This document shows, one piece after another, positions 43,478-51,902 of a stretch of 64,000 bases of DNA. How positions within the stretch are numbered: the stretch's first letter is position 1; the number at the start of each line of letters is the position of its first letter. A model generated the notes under the pieces. It worked only from the letters and a program-made list of their open reading frames with translations, was not told where the DNA came from and did not search any database. This DNA is from Candidatus Limnocylindrales bacterium (lineage in GTDB: Bacteria; Desulfobacterota; Binatia; UBA1149; CAITLU01). A program made the position numbers and the translations under genes. The DNA lies in the NCBI GenBank assembly GCA_035626395.1, contig DASPNR010000042.1:474484-538483 (forward strand). The letters run 5' to 3'.

Positions 43478-45655
43478 CTACCTGCCATCGCACGGACTCT
43501 GCTCGTCGCTGTTTCGGAACGGTCGCACCGGACAGCTGACGTAACGAACGTTGGAGCCGTTCACCTCGAGGCGGTCGGCGCGCATCTCCTGCGGCGCGTT
43601 GTGGATGCTGCCAAGCTCCACGGAGGCGTTGTGCAGACCGAGGAATGCGATTGCATCGTCCTGATCGATGCCGTCTCCGGAGATGCCGACGGCTCCCACC
43701 AGCGTCGTGCCCCGGTAGATCGGCACCGCGCCCGGGAAGATCTGGATGCCGTTGTTCACGCCCGCGACCGGGCTGCAGCTCGGTGCCGGCTGCAGATCGG
43801 TGCTGCACGGCGCGACGCCGCGGATGCCGGCCGCCGAACAGGCGATGCCTTCGATGACCAGATCGAGCTGGAAGCCGGTCGAGAAAGGGCTCCACTGCTC
43901 GAGCGGGCGAGACAGCGGTCCGTTGTCGCGGCGGTCGATGCCGTCGGGAAAGAACGGTCGCGCCAGGTTGCCGATCGAGCGCGCCGCGAACGCGATGTCG
44001 CCCGTGAACACCATGTCCGCCGTCACCTCCTCGTCGCCGAAGACGGCGCGCTCCGTCAGGAAGTCGATGGTGGCATCGAGATAGCGCTGGATGGCGTGCG
44101 GCGCCGCTTCCAGCCGCGCGCGCGTCTGCGGCGAGGAGGCAAGCACGGCCGCGCGCGCCTTCTGCAGCGAGACGTCGATGCCGAACACCGGTGCGTCGGG
44201 CGATCGCACCAGCCCGAGCAGCACCCCCTCGCTGTCGACGACCGAAATGCTGACGCGCGCCGGAGTATCGAGCGGCCTGCGGATCGCGGCTCGCAGGCTG
44301 TCGGCCACCGACAGCGCGTGCTCGAGCACCGTTCGCACTTCCAGCGCCGTGAGCTGCTCTCCGGCCGGCGCGGTGCCGGCGCGCGGCGGGAAGCGCGGCA
44401 CGCCGCCGGCGGTGACCAGAATCTCGGCCGGCAATCCCGAGTCGCCGAAAGACGGCACCGAAAGCACGCCGGAGGCGCTCGTGCCGAGCGCGATGCCGCC
44501 GCGAATACCGGCGCACGAGGCGACGTCGGTGAAGCCGGCGACGGCGAGGAAGCTCCCCTCGAGAACCTCGCAACCGTCATCGCTCGGCGGACCGTGCTCT
44601 TCCTCGTCGGCGAAGCGCAGCGACTTGCCGTCGACGAAGATGCGCTCGGCGCGCCTGTCCTCGGGCGCCTCCAGGCCGGCAGCGCCGGCAGCCGCGATGC
44701 GCTCCTCGACGCTCTCGTCGATGTCGAGGATGTGCGGGTCGAAGGAGTAGAGCGTGGCGAAGTCGTCGGTGCAGGCTGCAAAGGATTCGCAGGTGGGATG
44801 GCCGGGGCCGGCAAGCGCCTCCAGCAGCGTGGCCGCTTCCGAGCCCGGCGCCGCGGTGAACGCGCCGCATGCGAGGGCGCTGCAGCCTATCTCGACGCCG
44901 ATGCCTCCGGCGGCAACCCGCCCGCTCATGCCGCCAGGACCCGTGCTGTCCAGATACAGCGGCATCGAGCCGGGATCGGCCGACAGTCCGAGCGGCATCG
45001 GGTGCGGCCCCGCGCGATCGTCGGGCTGGTCGGCGTCGAAGGGCCGCACGAGGTCGCCGCAGGGAAGCTGACTGAACTGGACGCCGAACAGCGGACCGCC
45101 GGGACGTCCGCTCTCGCCAGGATTGAAGTGCTCCTGGACGATCTGCCCGGCGGTGCGCGAAGTGAACGCATTGCCCTGGCTCGACAGATAGGCCGCGGTA
45201 CCCGCTTTCGAAATGGCCGCGGCGGCGGCGGGAACCACCAGCGTCTCCAAGCCCGTGCGCACGTCGCGGCCGCTGGTGATGACGGTGTTGCCGGCTGCGC
45301 CGTCCATTGCGAACACGGCCAGCACGTTGCCGATGCGGTCGACGACGGCGATGGTCGCCGAGACGCCGAGCCGCTCGGCTTCGCCGACTGCGCGTGCCAG
45401 CGCTCCCTCGACGTCGGCGGCGGTGAGCGCGCGCTGCGCGCAGCTTCCGTCGCAGCTCTGCGGCGTGCCCGTGCTGCTCGATCCGCCGCTGCCGCACGCA
45501 GCCAGGCTCGCGGCCAGCCACGCCGTGACGATTGCAAGCGGTGCTGCCGCGCCGCGGCCAGGTTCGGCCCGGCGCCGGCAGCTGTCACCGGCCGCCGTCG
45601 AAGCCGCTTTGCGCGCGTTGCGGTGCACAGAGGCGGCGAGGCCGGACGCGCGCAT
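43478..45655 (-). CDS. Lipoprotein with two HbpS/GlcG-type (heme-degrading fold) domains
   Basis: 725 residues. Lipobox AASLAAC (Cys about 54) then a first HbpS/GlcG domain starting LTAADVEGALARAVGEAERLGV with the typical IAVVDRIGNVLAVFAMDGA strand, and a second one starting LTALEVRTVLEHALSVADSL with ISVVDSEGVLLGLVRSPDA. The inter-domain and later parts hold paired Cys (SCDGSC, CSALAC). HbpS proteins bind heme or act as redox sensors. It shares a TGATG overlap with the upstream decaheme gene; GGAGG lies about nine bases before ATG. Confidence 0.78.
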   Translation of the reverse strand: MRASGLAASVHRNARKAASTAAGDSCRRRAEPGRGAAAPLAIVTAWLAASLAACGSGGSSSTGTPQSCDGSCAQRALTAADVEGALARAVGEAERLGVSATIAVVDRIGNVLAVFAMDGAAGNTVITSGRDVRTGLETLVVPAAAAAISKAGTAAYLSSQGNAFTSRTAGQIVQEHFNPGESGRPGGPLFGVQFSQLPCGDLVRPFDADQPDDRAGPHPMPLGLSADPGSMPLYLDSTGPGGMSGRVAAGGIGVEIGCSALACGAFTAAPGSEAATLLEALAGPGHPTCESFAACTDDFATLYSFDPHILDIDESVEERIAAAGAAGLEAPEDRRAERIFVDGKSLRFADEEEHGPPSDDGCEVLEGSFLAVAGFTDVASCAGIRGGIALGTSASGVLSVPSFGDSGLPAEILVTAGGVPRFPPRAGTAPAGEQLTALEVRTVLEHALSVADSLRAAIRRPLDTPARVSISVVDSEGVLLGLVRSPDAPVFGIDVSLQKARAAVLASSPQTRARLEAAPHAIQRYLDATIDFLTERAVFGDEEVTADMVFTGDIAFAARSIGNLARPFFPDGIDRRDNGPLSRPLEQWSPFSTGFQLDLVIEGIACSAAGIRGVAPCSTDLQPAPSCSPVAGVNNGIQIFPGAVPIYRGTTLVGAVGISGDGIDQDDAIAFLGLHNASVELGSIHNAPQEMRADRLEVNGSNVRYVSCPVRPFRNSDEQSPCDGR

Positions 45656-47355
45656 CACGATCCCTCCTCGATCGCCGCGCGCTCCCCATGCATCGCGCCG
45701 AAGCGCTCGCGGTGGAAGTCGTGACAGCTCGTGCACGGCGAGGCGATCCTGCCCGTGCGCGGCTGCTCGCCGCCGTGACACTGGCGGCAACGCTCGATCC
45801 CCGGCAGCAGCACGTCGGTGGCCGACGCCGAGCGCCGCGCCGCATGACAGGATTCGCACGAAGTCGAAGCGTGCGAGCGGTGCTCGAAGATCGCGCGCGA
45901 CAGCCAGCGCTCGGATCCGGGAAACGGCACCAGGCGGGCCGGAAGCACCCGAACGTCGCCCGCACTGCGCTCGAGCACGTGGCAGGTCGCGCAGGCGCCG
46001 CTGTCGGCGAGCAGCAGGCGCCGCACGCGTGCCGTCTTCTCGCCGACCCAGCGGATCACGCCGGCCTTCTCTTCGGCCGTCAGCTCGCGGCCCGGCCGCC
46101 GCCGCGCAACCAGCGGCGCTTCCTCGTCGACCTCCTCGCCGCGCAGCGCGCGCGTGGCGTAGAACTCGAAGAGATCGTTTTCCAGGGCCGCAGGATCGCC
46201 GTGAACCGCATGGCGGTCCGGGGCGCGCTCGTCGAAGGCCAGCGTGTGGCAGCGGCGGCAATGCTTTTCGAAATCGATCGCCTGCATCGTCTCGCCGCGC
46301 GCATCGGCGACGTGGCAGCTGGGACATTCGAGAACGACGGGGCCGAGAGCGGTCCTGAGCGCACCGGCCAGATGCTCGTCGTGCGGGAAGCGCAGTCCGC
46401 TCTGCTCGCGCGGCGATTGATCGAGTGGGATGCGCTGCTGCACCTCCGAGCCCGGCTGCGTCAGCACGGCCGGGCGGAACTCGGCGTGCGCTGCGGCGAA
46501 GTCGGCGGCGTCGAGCAGGTCGGTTTCGGGGTAGGTGGCGCGCAGATTGGCGTGACAGCTTGCGCACAGCGAATCGGGAAACGCTGCCAGCGTCCGGCCG
46601 CCGCGGTGCTCGTCGTGACAATCGACGCAGCGGGTGCGGTCACGGCCGGCGCCGCCGGCATCCTCGGCCGCATGGGCCCCGATTCCGCCGTGGCAGGCAA
46701 GGCAGGCGTTGTCGCTTACTTCTTCGAATCCTTCGACGTGGCAGGCGTTGCACTGCTCGGTGAAGTGCGCGTGCGAAGCCGACAGGGGCCCGCTGCTCCA
46801 CGCCGTTGCCAGAATGCGTGCCCCGCGTGACCGCTCCGCCTCCGGTTGCGACGGATCGAACGGCGCCGCGTTTCGCTGCGACAGCCATGGCAGCGCGAAC
46901 AAGCCGGCGGCTGCGGCGAGCGTTGCCGCCCACGCCAGCTTCCGCCGCGTGATCCTGCCGCGATGGATGCCGAGGCTGGTGCGCCGGGCGAGGTCGGCGG
47001 CCGAGGCCTGCGCGGACTCGATCTGCTCGACCTCGACTGCCAGATCGGTTCCCGCCTCCGGCGCTCGCACTCGCAGCTCGTGCGGGCCGATGCGGATGGT
47101 GTCGCCGATGGCGAGCGCTCGCGCCGAGGCGACGCGGCCGCCCACGCGCACGTCGTCGCCGCGCACCGCCTCGATCCACGGGCGCCCCTGCCGCAGGTGA
47201 ATGGCTGCGTGCTCGAGGGCTACCGACAGGCCCGGCAGCTGGATCTCGTTGTCGGTGCCGCGGCCGATCCGCACCACCTCGACGTCGAGCAGCACGTCGC
47301 GCACGGCGCGGGTGCCCGAACGCTTGACGGTGACGTAGGAGATTCGCGCTCGCAC
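45655..47355 (-). CDS. FHA domain fused to periplasmic decaheme cytochrome
   Basis: 566 residues. N-terminal FHA domain (about 25-95: VVRIGRGTDNEIQL, LEHAAI), linker, one transmembrane helix (about 138-157: LAWAATLAAAAGLFALPWL), then ten CXXCH sites at about 202, 218, 243, 264, 344, 366, 455, 500, 523 and 541. The FHA would lie in the cytoplasm and the hemes in the periplasm. The Ser-Arg pair that usually contacts phospho-Thr is not conserved (VALEHA). GTG start at 47355, five bases after the cytochrome b stop, with AGGA upstream. Heme shuttle between inner-membrane cytochrome b and outer-membrane partners is likely. Confidence 0.82.
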   Translation of the reverse strand: MRARISYVTVKRSGTRAVRDVLLDVEVVRIGRGTDNEIQLPGLSVALEHAAIHLRQGRPWIEAVRGDDVRVGGRVASARALAIGDTIRIGPHELRVRAPEAGTDLAVEVEQIESAQASAADLARRTSLGIHRGRITRRKLAWAATLAAAAGLFALPWLSQRNAAPFDPSQPEAERSRGARILATAWSSGPLSASHAHFTEQCNACHVEGFEEVSDNACLACHGGIGAHAAEDAGGAGRDRTRCVDCHDEHRGGRTLAAFPDSLCASCHANLRATYPETDLLDAADFAAAHAEFRPAVLTQPGSEVQQRIPLDQSPREQSGLRFPHDEHLAGALRTALGPVVLECPSCHVADARGETMQAIDFEKHCRRCHTLAFDERAPDRHAVHGDPAALENDLFEFYATRALRGEEVDEEAPLVARRRPGRELTAEEKAGVIRWVGEKTARVRRLLLADSGACATCHVLERSAGDVRVLPARLVPFPGSERWLSRAIFEHRSHASTSCESCHAARRSASATDVLLPGIERCRQCHGGEQPRTGRIASPCTSCHDFHRERFGAMHGERAAIEEGS

Positions 47356-47360
47356 TCGTC

Positions 47361-48197
47361 CTATCCGTGGTAGAGGACGACGAAGACGTGCGCTGCCACC
47401 GCGACCAGCGACGCCATGGCCAGCGGAACGTGGAAAGTCAGCCACAGATCCAGCAGAGCCTTGTAGCGGCCGTCCTTTCGAACCCGGTCGACCAGCGAGC
47501 GCTTGATGCTGAGGATCTCGAGCAGGCGTTGGACCTCGCCGCGCCGCGAGCCTTCGGTCTGCGCCGCTTCCGCCGACAGCATCGCCAGCGCGCGCGCCGT
47601 GCCGCATCGAGGATCGGTGCCCGACAGCTGGCGCAGCAGGCCGCCGCCGAGCCTGGTCTCCTCGATCGACACGCGAATGGCGCGCGCGACCGCATCGGGC
47701 AGACTCTCGGCCATGCTGCGGCATTCCGAATCGATCTCGGCGATGTGCTCGAGCAGCGCCGCCAGCTTCTCGCCGGGCCGGTTCTCGGTCATCCGCTCCG
47801 GGATCGCGGTGTAGTAGGCGACGCCGGCGATGCCCGAGACCACGACGGCAACCACCAGAGCATAGGCGGCGGTGTGGATGTTGGCGCCGAACTGGAATGC
47901 GCAGTGCAAGGGGACGAGCAGCAGCAGGCAGGCGCCCAGGTAGACGTGGGCGGAAAGCCAGCCGCGCAGCGGCGCTCCGGCGGCGTGGTACGATCGTTTG
48001 CGCACGCCGAACCACGACAGCCACGCCATCAAGGCCGCTGCCACAATGCCCAGGCCGTAGCCGACCGCGCTATCGCCGCTGCGAGCGTGGACCGGGCCGC
48101 TCATGACGTAGGCGGTCGAGCTTGCTGCCAGCACGACCAGCGACAGCTTCAGCCAGCGAAAGCGCGCGTAGGTCCAGAAGGATTCGTGGACGGCCAT
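47361..48197 (-). CDS. Diheme cytochrome b-type membrane protein (quinol-linked)
   Basis: 278 residues, five transmembrane helices. Two perfect HX13H pairs: His84/His98 in one helix (LSAHVYLGACLLLLVPLHC) and His256/His270 in the last helix (TFHVPLAMASLVAVAAH), the spacing used by two stacked b hemes in cytochrome b proteins. A 120-residue soluble helical loop lies between TM4 and TM5. First gene of the five-gene operon, so it probably takes electrons from, or gives them to, the quinone pool. No clear ribosome site upstream; the start is the first ATG before the helices. Confidence 0.78.
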   Translation of the reverse strand: MAVHESFWTYARFRWLKLSLVVLAASSTAYVMSGPVHARSGDSAVGYGLGIVAAALMAWLSWFGVRKRSYHAAGAPLRGWLSAHVYLGACLLLLVPLHCAFQFGANIHTAAYALVVAVVVSGIAGVAYYTAIPERMTENRPGEKLAALLEHIAEIDSECRSMAESLPDAVARAIRVSIEETRLGGGLLRQLSGTDPRCGTARALAMLSAEAAQTEGSRRGEVQRLLEILSIKRSLVDRVRKDGRYKALLDLWLTFHVPLAMASLVAVAAHVFVVLYHG

Positions 48198-48408
48198 GTT
48201 TGCCGCGGGCGCGGCCGCTGGCTGTCGATCGGCGGAGGAAGGCGCGGGCCCGACGCGATCCGCCGCAGGCAGTGTCCGCGACCGAGCCGAACCTACCCGA
48301 CCGCGAAGGGAGACGGAACCGGGACGGCTGCGGCCCATTCCGGCCGGAGCGTTCAGCGGCGCAAACGTCCGTGAGAGAGCGGCGAGCGAAGAGAGAAGAG
48401 AGAAGAAA

Positions 48409-48442
48409 GGGGTCTGGTCATGCGTGTGCACGACCAGACCCC
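48409..48442 (-). terminator. Intrinsic terminator of the ferritin-like operon
   Basis: Perfect 11-base inverted repeat GGGGTCTGGTC / GACCAGACCCC with a 12-base loop, lying six bases after the stop of the minus-strand ferritin-like gene and followed on that strand by TTTCTTCTCTCTTC. Stem plus pyrimidine/T-rich tail fits a Rho-independent terminator. It separates the ferritin genes from the cytochrome operon downstream. Confidence 0.75.
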
Positions 48443-48448
48443 GGGTTG

Positions 48449-49207
48449 TCAGTGTGTGGTGGCCGAATCGGGGTCGGCGGCTTCGTCGGCCTGGCCAAGG
48501 ACCGAGGCGCGCACCCACTCCCGGACCTGCGACTCGTGCCGGGCCTCTTCCTCGGCAGCCTGACGGAAGGACGTGGCAAGCTCGGTGTGACCGAGCTGGT
48601 CACACAGCTCGATCAGCAGCTCCCATGCCGCCAGGTCGCCGAGCTCGACCGCCAGAATCGTGCCCAGGCACTGCGTCAGCGTGGTCTTGGGGTCGGTCAG
48701 TACCTGCAGGAAGCCGCTGGCGGCCACGCCCATGACGTCGGCGCACGGAGTGACCGCCGTGGGATCGGCGCCGAGCATTTCCAGCGCCGATGCCAGCATG
48801 CCGGCGTGCCGCAGCTCATCGTTGCGGATCTCCTCGAGCGCCTCGCTCGTCAGCGTCTCGTCGTGCGCATGCGAAGCCGCCAGCTTGACCAGCAGCGCGT
48901 CGTAGAGACGCACGCCCGTGCGCTCGTAAGCGAGCCGCTCGCCGAGCTTGTCCAGCAGCACGGTGGCCTGCTCACCCTTCAGGCGCGCCATCACGTCCTT
49001 GGCAAGGCCGCGCAGCTTCATCGGCGGCGGCATCGTTCCGACGGGATCGGCCTCGTCGCTGTAGGAGACGCGGATGGAGTACATCGCACTGGTGTCGGGC
49101 GTGGGCGCGTCCGCTCCTATTTCGGAGAGGTTGGTGTAGCCGATGGGAGAGGTGGCGATTCCGGTTCTGTTGTGGCCGATCTCGGTCGGCTTGGTCGGAT
49201 TGCTCAA
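48449..49207 (-). CDS. Ferritin-like domain protein 2
   Basis: 252 residues. Helical C-terminal two-thirds with Glu/His pairs typical of ferritin-like di-iron carboxylate bundles: EALEEIRNDELRHAGML and FRQAAEEEARHESQVREW. N-terminal 70 residues are polar and disordered-looking. Start is TTG at 49207: AGGAGG lies six bases upstream inside the end of the preceding gene, and TTG overlaps that stop codon (TTGA). Co-transcribed with ferritin-like protein 1 and ended by the terminator at 48409-48442. Could store or oxidise metal. Confidence 0.72.
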   Translation of the reverse strand: MSNPTKPTEIGHNRTGIATSPIGYTNLSEIGADAPTPDTSAMYSIRVSYSDEADPVGTMPPPMKLRGLAKDVMARLKGEQATVLLDKLGERLAYERTGVRLYDALLVKLAASHAHDETLTSEALEEIRNDELRHAGMLASALEMLGADPTAVTPCADVMGVAASGFLQVLTDPKTTLTQCLGTILAVELGDLAAWELLIELCDQLGHTELATSFRQAAEEEARHESQVREWVRASVLGQADEAADPDSATTH

Positions 49208-50397
49208 TGGATCCTCCTGTCTTCGGCCAGGGCGACGGCGCGCTGCATGAGCTCGGTGCCCGGCTGCCACTGGTAGTTGGTGCGGACGCTCTCGGAGGGC
49301 GAGCCGGAGGAGTTGATGTAGCTCCTGTACTCGAGCGTGCGCTCGGGCTCGCCGTCCTCGACGTCGATGAACTCGGGGCCGTCGGCGCGCAGGTTCACTT
49401 CCGCCGACAGCGTCTCGCGCACGAACTCGCGGTGGCTTTCGTAGGCGATGGGGTCGGGAAGCTCCGCCGGCAGGATCTCGGCGGCGTCGCGCTTCTCCAT
49501 GCGCTCGAAGTGCTCGATCGCGAAATGGAGCTGGCCCAGCTCGTAGTCCAGGAAGCGCTCCCAGATCGCCTTGATGCGCGAGTTGGTCTCGCTCTGCATG
49601 CAGCTCCAGTAGTTCCAGACCTCGCAGGCCTCGTGCATGACCCACTTCTCGAGCCACGTCTCGGTCGCGTCGATGAGCGACTCGTACTGCGTGACGTGCT
49701 GCTCTTCGATCGAGGCGATCTCGGCGTAGAGCTGGCGCGCCACCGGATCCGCGAAGATCGGGCCGACGTTCATGTAGTAGTTGCGCGTCTGCTGCTCGCC
49801 GGCCAGGATCGTCAGCGCGTTGAGCTTGCTCAGCGGATGCGCCGACATCTTCTCGTACGGCATGCGCAGGTCGTCCTCGGGCGCGCGGTGCTCCTCGACG
49901 GTGCGCCGGCCGGGCAGCACGTCCGAGTAGCCCTGCAGGATCGTGTTGGAGTCTTTGCCCTCCAGGCGGTCCAGCAGCGCGCTGTACGCGTGAAGGTGGT
50001 CGAAGTCCTCGAGCATCCCGAAGCGATACACCTGTGCCAGGTACTCGTCGGGCTCGTGCAGCGCCACGTGCGCCGTCACCTCGATGGCCACCTGTTCGTA
50101 GGCGATGGTGGTCTCGAGCGGTGAGTGATCGGGGGAAAGCAGCCAGTTCACCATCGTGGCCTGATGATGATCGATGCGGCGGACCTGCGCGGCGGGGATC
50201 TGCAGGTCGCGGTTGAAACGCGCCAGACTGTGGAGAAAGCCCACAGACTCGCTCTCGATTCCGTTCATGAGGATGACGCGGACCCGCGTGAATGCGTCAT
50301 CGTTGAGCTTGCTGATCGGACGGCCGACGAGCTCTCGCCAGGTGAAGCGCTGCTCGTCGAGCGGCACGCCCTTCTGCTGCATCAGATCGAGTCCCAT
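49204..50397 (-). CDS. Ferritin-like/rubrerythrin-fold domain protein 1
   Basis: 397 residues, almost all helical. Metal-ligand-like motifs recur: VAIEVTAHVALHEPDEY, DFDHLHAYS, EIASIEEQHVTQYE, WVMHEACEVWNYW and YELGQLHFAIEHFERME, i.e. E-x2-H and E-x6-Y patterns of ferritin-like proteins, possibly two bundles. GGAGG lies five bases before the ATG. Positioned between the alcohol-dehydrogenase/oxidase operon and ferritin-like protein 2. Possible roles are iron or oxidative-stress handling, or an unrecognised di-iron oxygenase; the sequence alone does not decide. Confidence 0.7.
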   Translation of the reverse strand: MGLDLMQQKGVPLDEQRFTWRELVGRPISKLNDDAFTRVRVILMNGIESESVGFLHSLARFNRDLQIPAAQVRRIDHHQATMVNWLLSPDHSPLETTIAYEQVAIEVTAHVALHEPDEYLAQVYRFGMLEDFDHLHAYSALLDRLEGKDSNTILQGYSDVLPGRRTVEEHRAPEDDLRMPYEKMSAHPLSKLNALTILAGEQQTRNYYMNVGPIFADPVARQLYAEIASIEEQHVTQYESLIDATETWLEKWVMHEACEVWNYWSCMQSETNSRIKAIWERFLDYELGQLHFAIEHFERMEKRDAAEILPAELPDPIAYESHREFVRETLSAEVNLRADGPEFIDVEDGEPERTLEYRSYINSSGSPSESVRTNYQWQPGTELMQRAVALAEDRRIH

Positions 50398-50523
50398 AAG
50401 TACCTCCAGCCGTTTCCGCCATGCTGATGGCCGTGGCTGGAAGCGCAAGACGTTGGCACCCCCGCTTCGTCGCGCTTTTTTCGCGGTTGCCGCTACGTCA
50501 GGTGCAGGAGCCGTTGCGCGCCG

Positions 50524-51516
50524 TCACCGTGTCGTGCGCGTCGTGGCCGTGCCGCCGGCCGCCATGCCCGCACGCGACCGCTGGAGCCGCTGCGCCCGCT
50601 CGTGGCTTTCGCGCAGCCAGCCGGCCGTCAGCGCCAGTCCTGCGAAAAGGTAGGCGAGCGCCGCGGGAACCCACATGATGAGGCCGCCCAGCTGCTGGTC
50701 CTCCAGAGCCGTCAATCCCCATGCCGAGGCGGTGCGCTCGTAGCTCGGGTACCAGACCGTGCGCGCGAACGTGAGCAGAGCTCCGAGCGCGCCGCTGTGC
50801 ACCGAGGTCGTGAAGACGTAGAGAATCGCTGCGCCGTAGCCGGCCAGATCGCGCGGCCCATGCACGAGCGCCCACCAGAACAGCAATGCTGACCCGAGGA
50901 AGGCTGCGTGCTGCAGCGTGTGCACGAGATCGCTTCGCAGGGTGGCCTCGAAAAGCGCCGGAACGTGCCAGATCCACAGCGCCACCGCGTGCACGAGCCA
51001 CGCCACCAGCGGCATCGTCGCCAGCGCCCATGCTCCCTGCACGCCGCGCACCCGCGCGGCGGCGCCGACGACGTGGCGCCATCGCGGCGGCAGCGCCCAC
51101 ATCAGCGCAGGCAGCGGGCGTGCGAGCACGAGCAGCGGGGCCGCCACGAGCATCAGCACCTCGTGCTGTGTCATGTGCGCGGAGAACAGGACCTCGCCCA
51201 GAGGATGAAGAGGAGAGGCCAGCGCCACCACCAGCGCCGTCCAGCCGGACCAGAACAGGACGGTCTCCGCTCGGCGCGCGCGCCGGCCCGCCGGCGAGGA
51301 TTCGCGCGCCAGGCGGCGCGAGCCGGCGGCGTAGAGGAGGGCGGTCAGGACGAGCGGAACCAGCACCCATGGATCGCGGCTCCAGGCCCACCACAGATCG
51401 GCCGCAGGCTCGGCCGCGGCAGCGTCGCCATGCGCCGCCGCCGTGCCGGCGGCCAGGCACAGCGCAAGCGCGATGGTGGCGGCGTGCCGCGCGGACGAGG
51501 ACGGAGGCGCGGTCAT
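50524..51516 (-). CDS. ctaG: CtaG-like cytochrome c oxidase assembly protein (caa3 type)
   Basis: 330 residues, seven or so transmembrane helices with the caa3_CtaG pattern: PLHPLGEVLFSAHMTQHEVLML, ALWIWHVPALFEATLRSDLVH, LVHTLQHAAFLGSALLFWWAL and TSVHSGALGALLTF. Conserved His residues are thought to handle copper for CuB/CuA insertion. Last gene of the dehydrogenase-oxidase operon, starting in an ATGA overlap with the small membrane protein. Confidence 0.87.
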   Translation of the reverse strand: MTAPPSSSARHAATIALALCLAAGTAAAHGDAAAAEPAADLWWAWSRDPWVLVPLVLTALLYAAGSRRLARESSPAGRRARRAETVLFWSGWTALVVALASPLHPLGEVLFSAHMTQHEVLMLVAAPLLVLARPLPALMWALPPRWRHVVGAAARVRGVQGAWALATMPLVAWLVHAVALWIWHVPALFEATLRSDLVHTLQHAAFLGSALLFWWALVHGPRDLAGYGAAILYVFTTSVHSGALGALLTFARTVWYPSYERTASAWGLTALEDQQLGGLIMWVPAALAYLFAGLALTAGWLRESHERAQRLQRSRAGMAAGGTATTRTTR

Positions 51517-51902
51517 CGCATGCATGGGTCGATGAAGGCAGTGGCCATCCACTGCGCGATCAGCACGAGGACGATCAGAGCCGAAGTGCCCAGGCCCAGC
51601 GCCGACAGGAACCGCGCCCGCGTCAGCACGTCGCTGGCGGTGTCGGGCCAGTGCGCTCCCGCACGCCGCCACGTCGCCACCGACATCGCCGCACCGCTGG
51701 CCGCGATCAGCACGAAGAGCGCGGCCAGCACGTGCAGCCACTGCCGGTCGTAGCGCGAGCACACCAGGTGCACCAGGGCGTAGTTGATCAGCAGATGCGC
51801 GGCCAGCGCCAGCGGCGCCGCCAGCATCCCGTAGAAGAGCATCGCGATGCCGCGCGAACGCCGAAACTCCTGCTGCGCACCCATCGTCATGGTCGTCCTC
51901 AT
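51513..51902 (-). CDS. Small membrane protein of the oxidase operon
   Basis: 129 residues, three transmembrane helices (LFYGMLAAPLALAAHLLINYA, HVLAALFVLIAASGAAMSVA, LGTSALIVLVLIAQWMATAF). Occupies the place where a small transmembrane protein usually stands in coxMNOP-type oxidase clusters, between subunit III and ctaG. ATGA overlaps on both sides bind it to the operon. No catalytic residues visible; an accessory or assembly role is inferred only from position. Confidence 0.72.
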   Translation of the reverse strand: MRTTMTMGAQQEFRRSRGIAMLFYGMLAAPLALAAHLLINYALVHLVCSRYDRQWLHVLAALFVLIAASGAAMSVATWRRAGAHWPDTASDVLTRARFLSALGLGTSALIVLVLIAQWMATAFIDPCMR

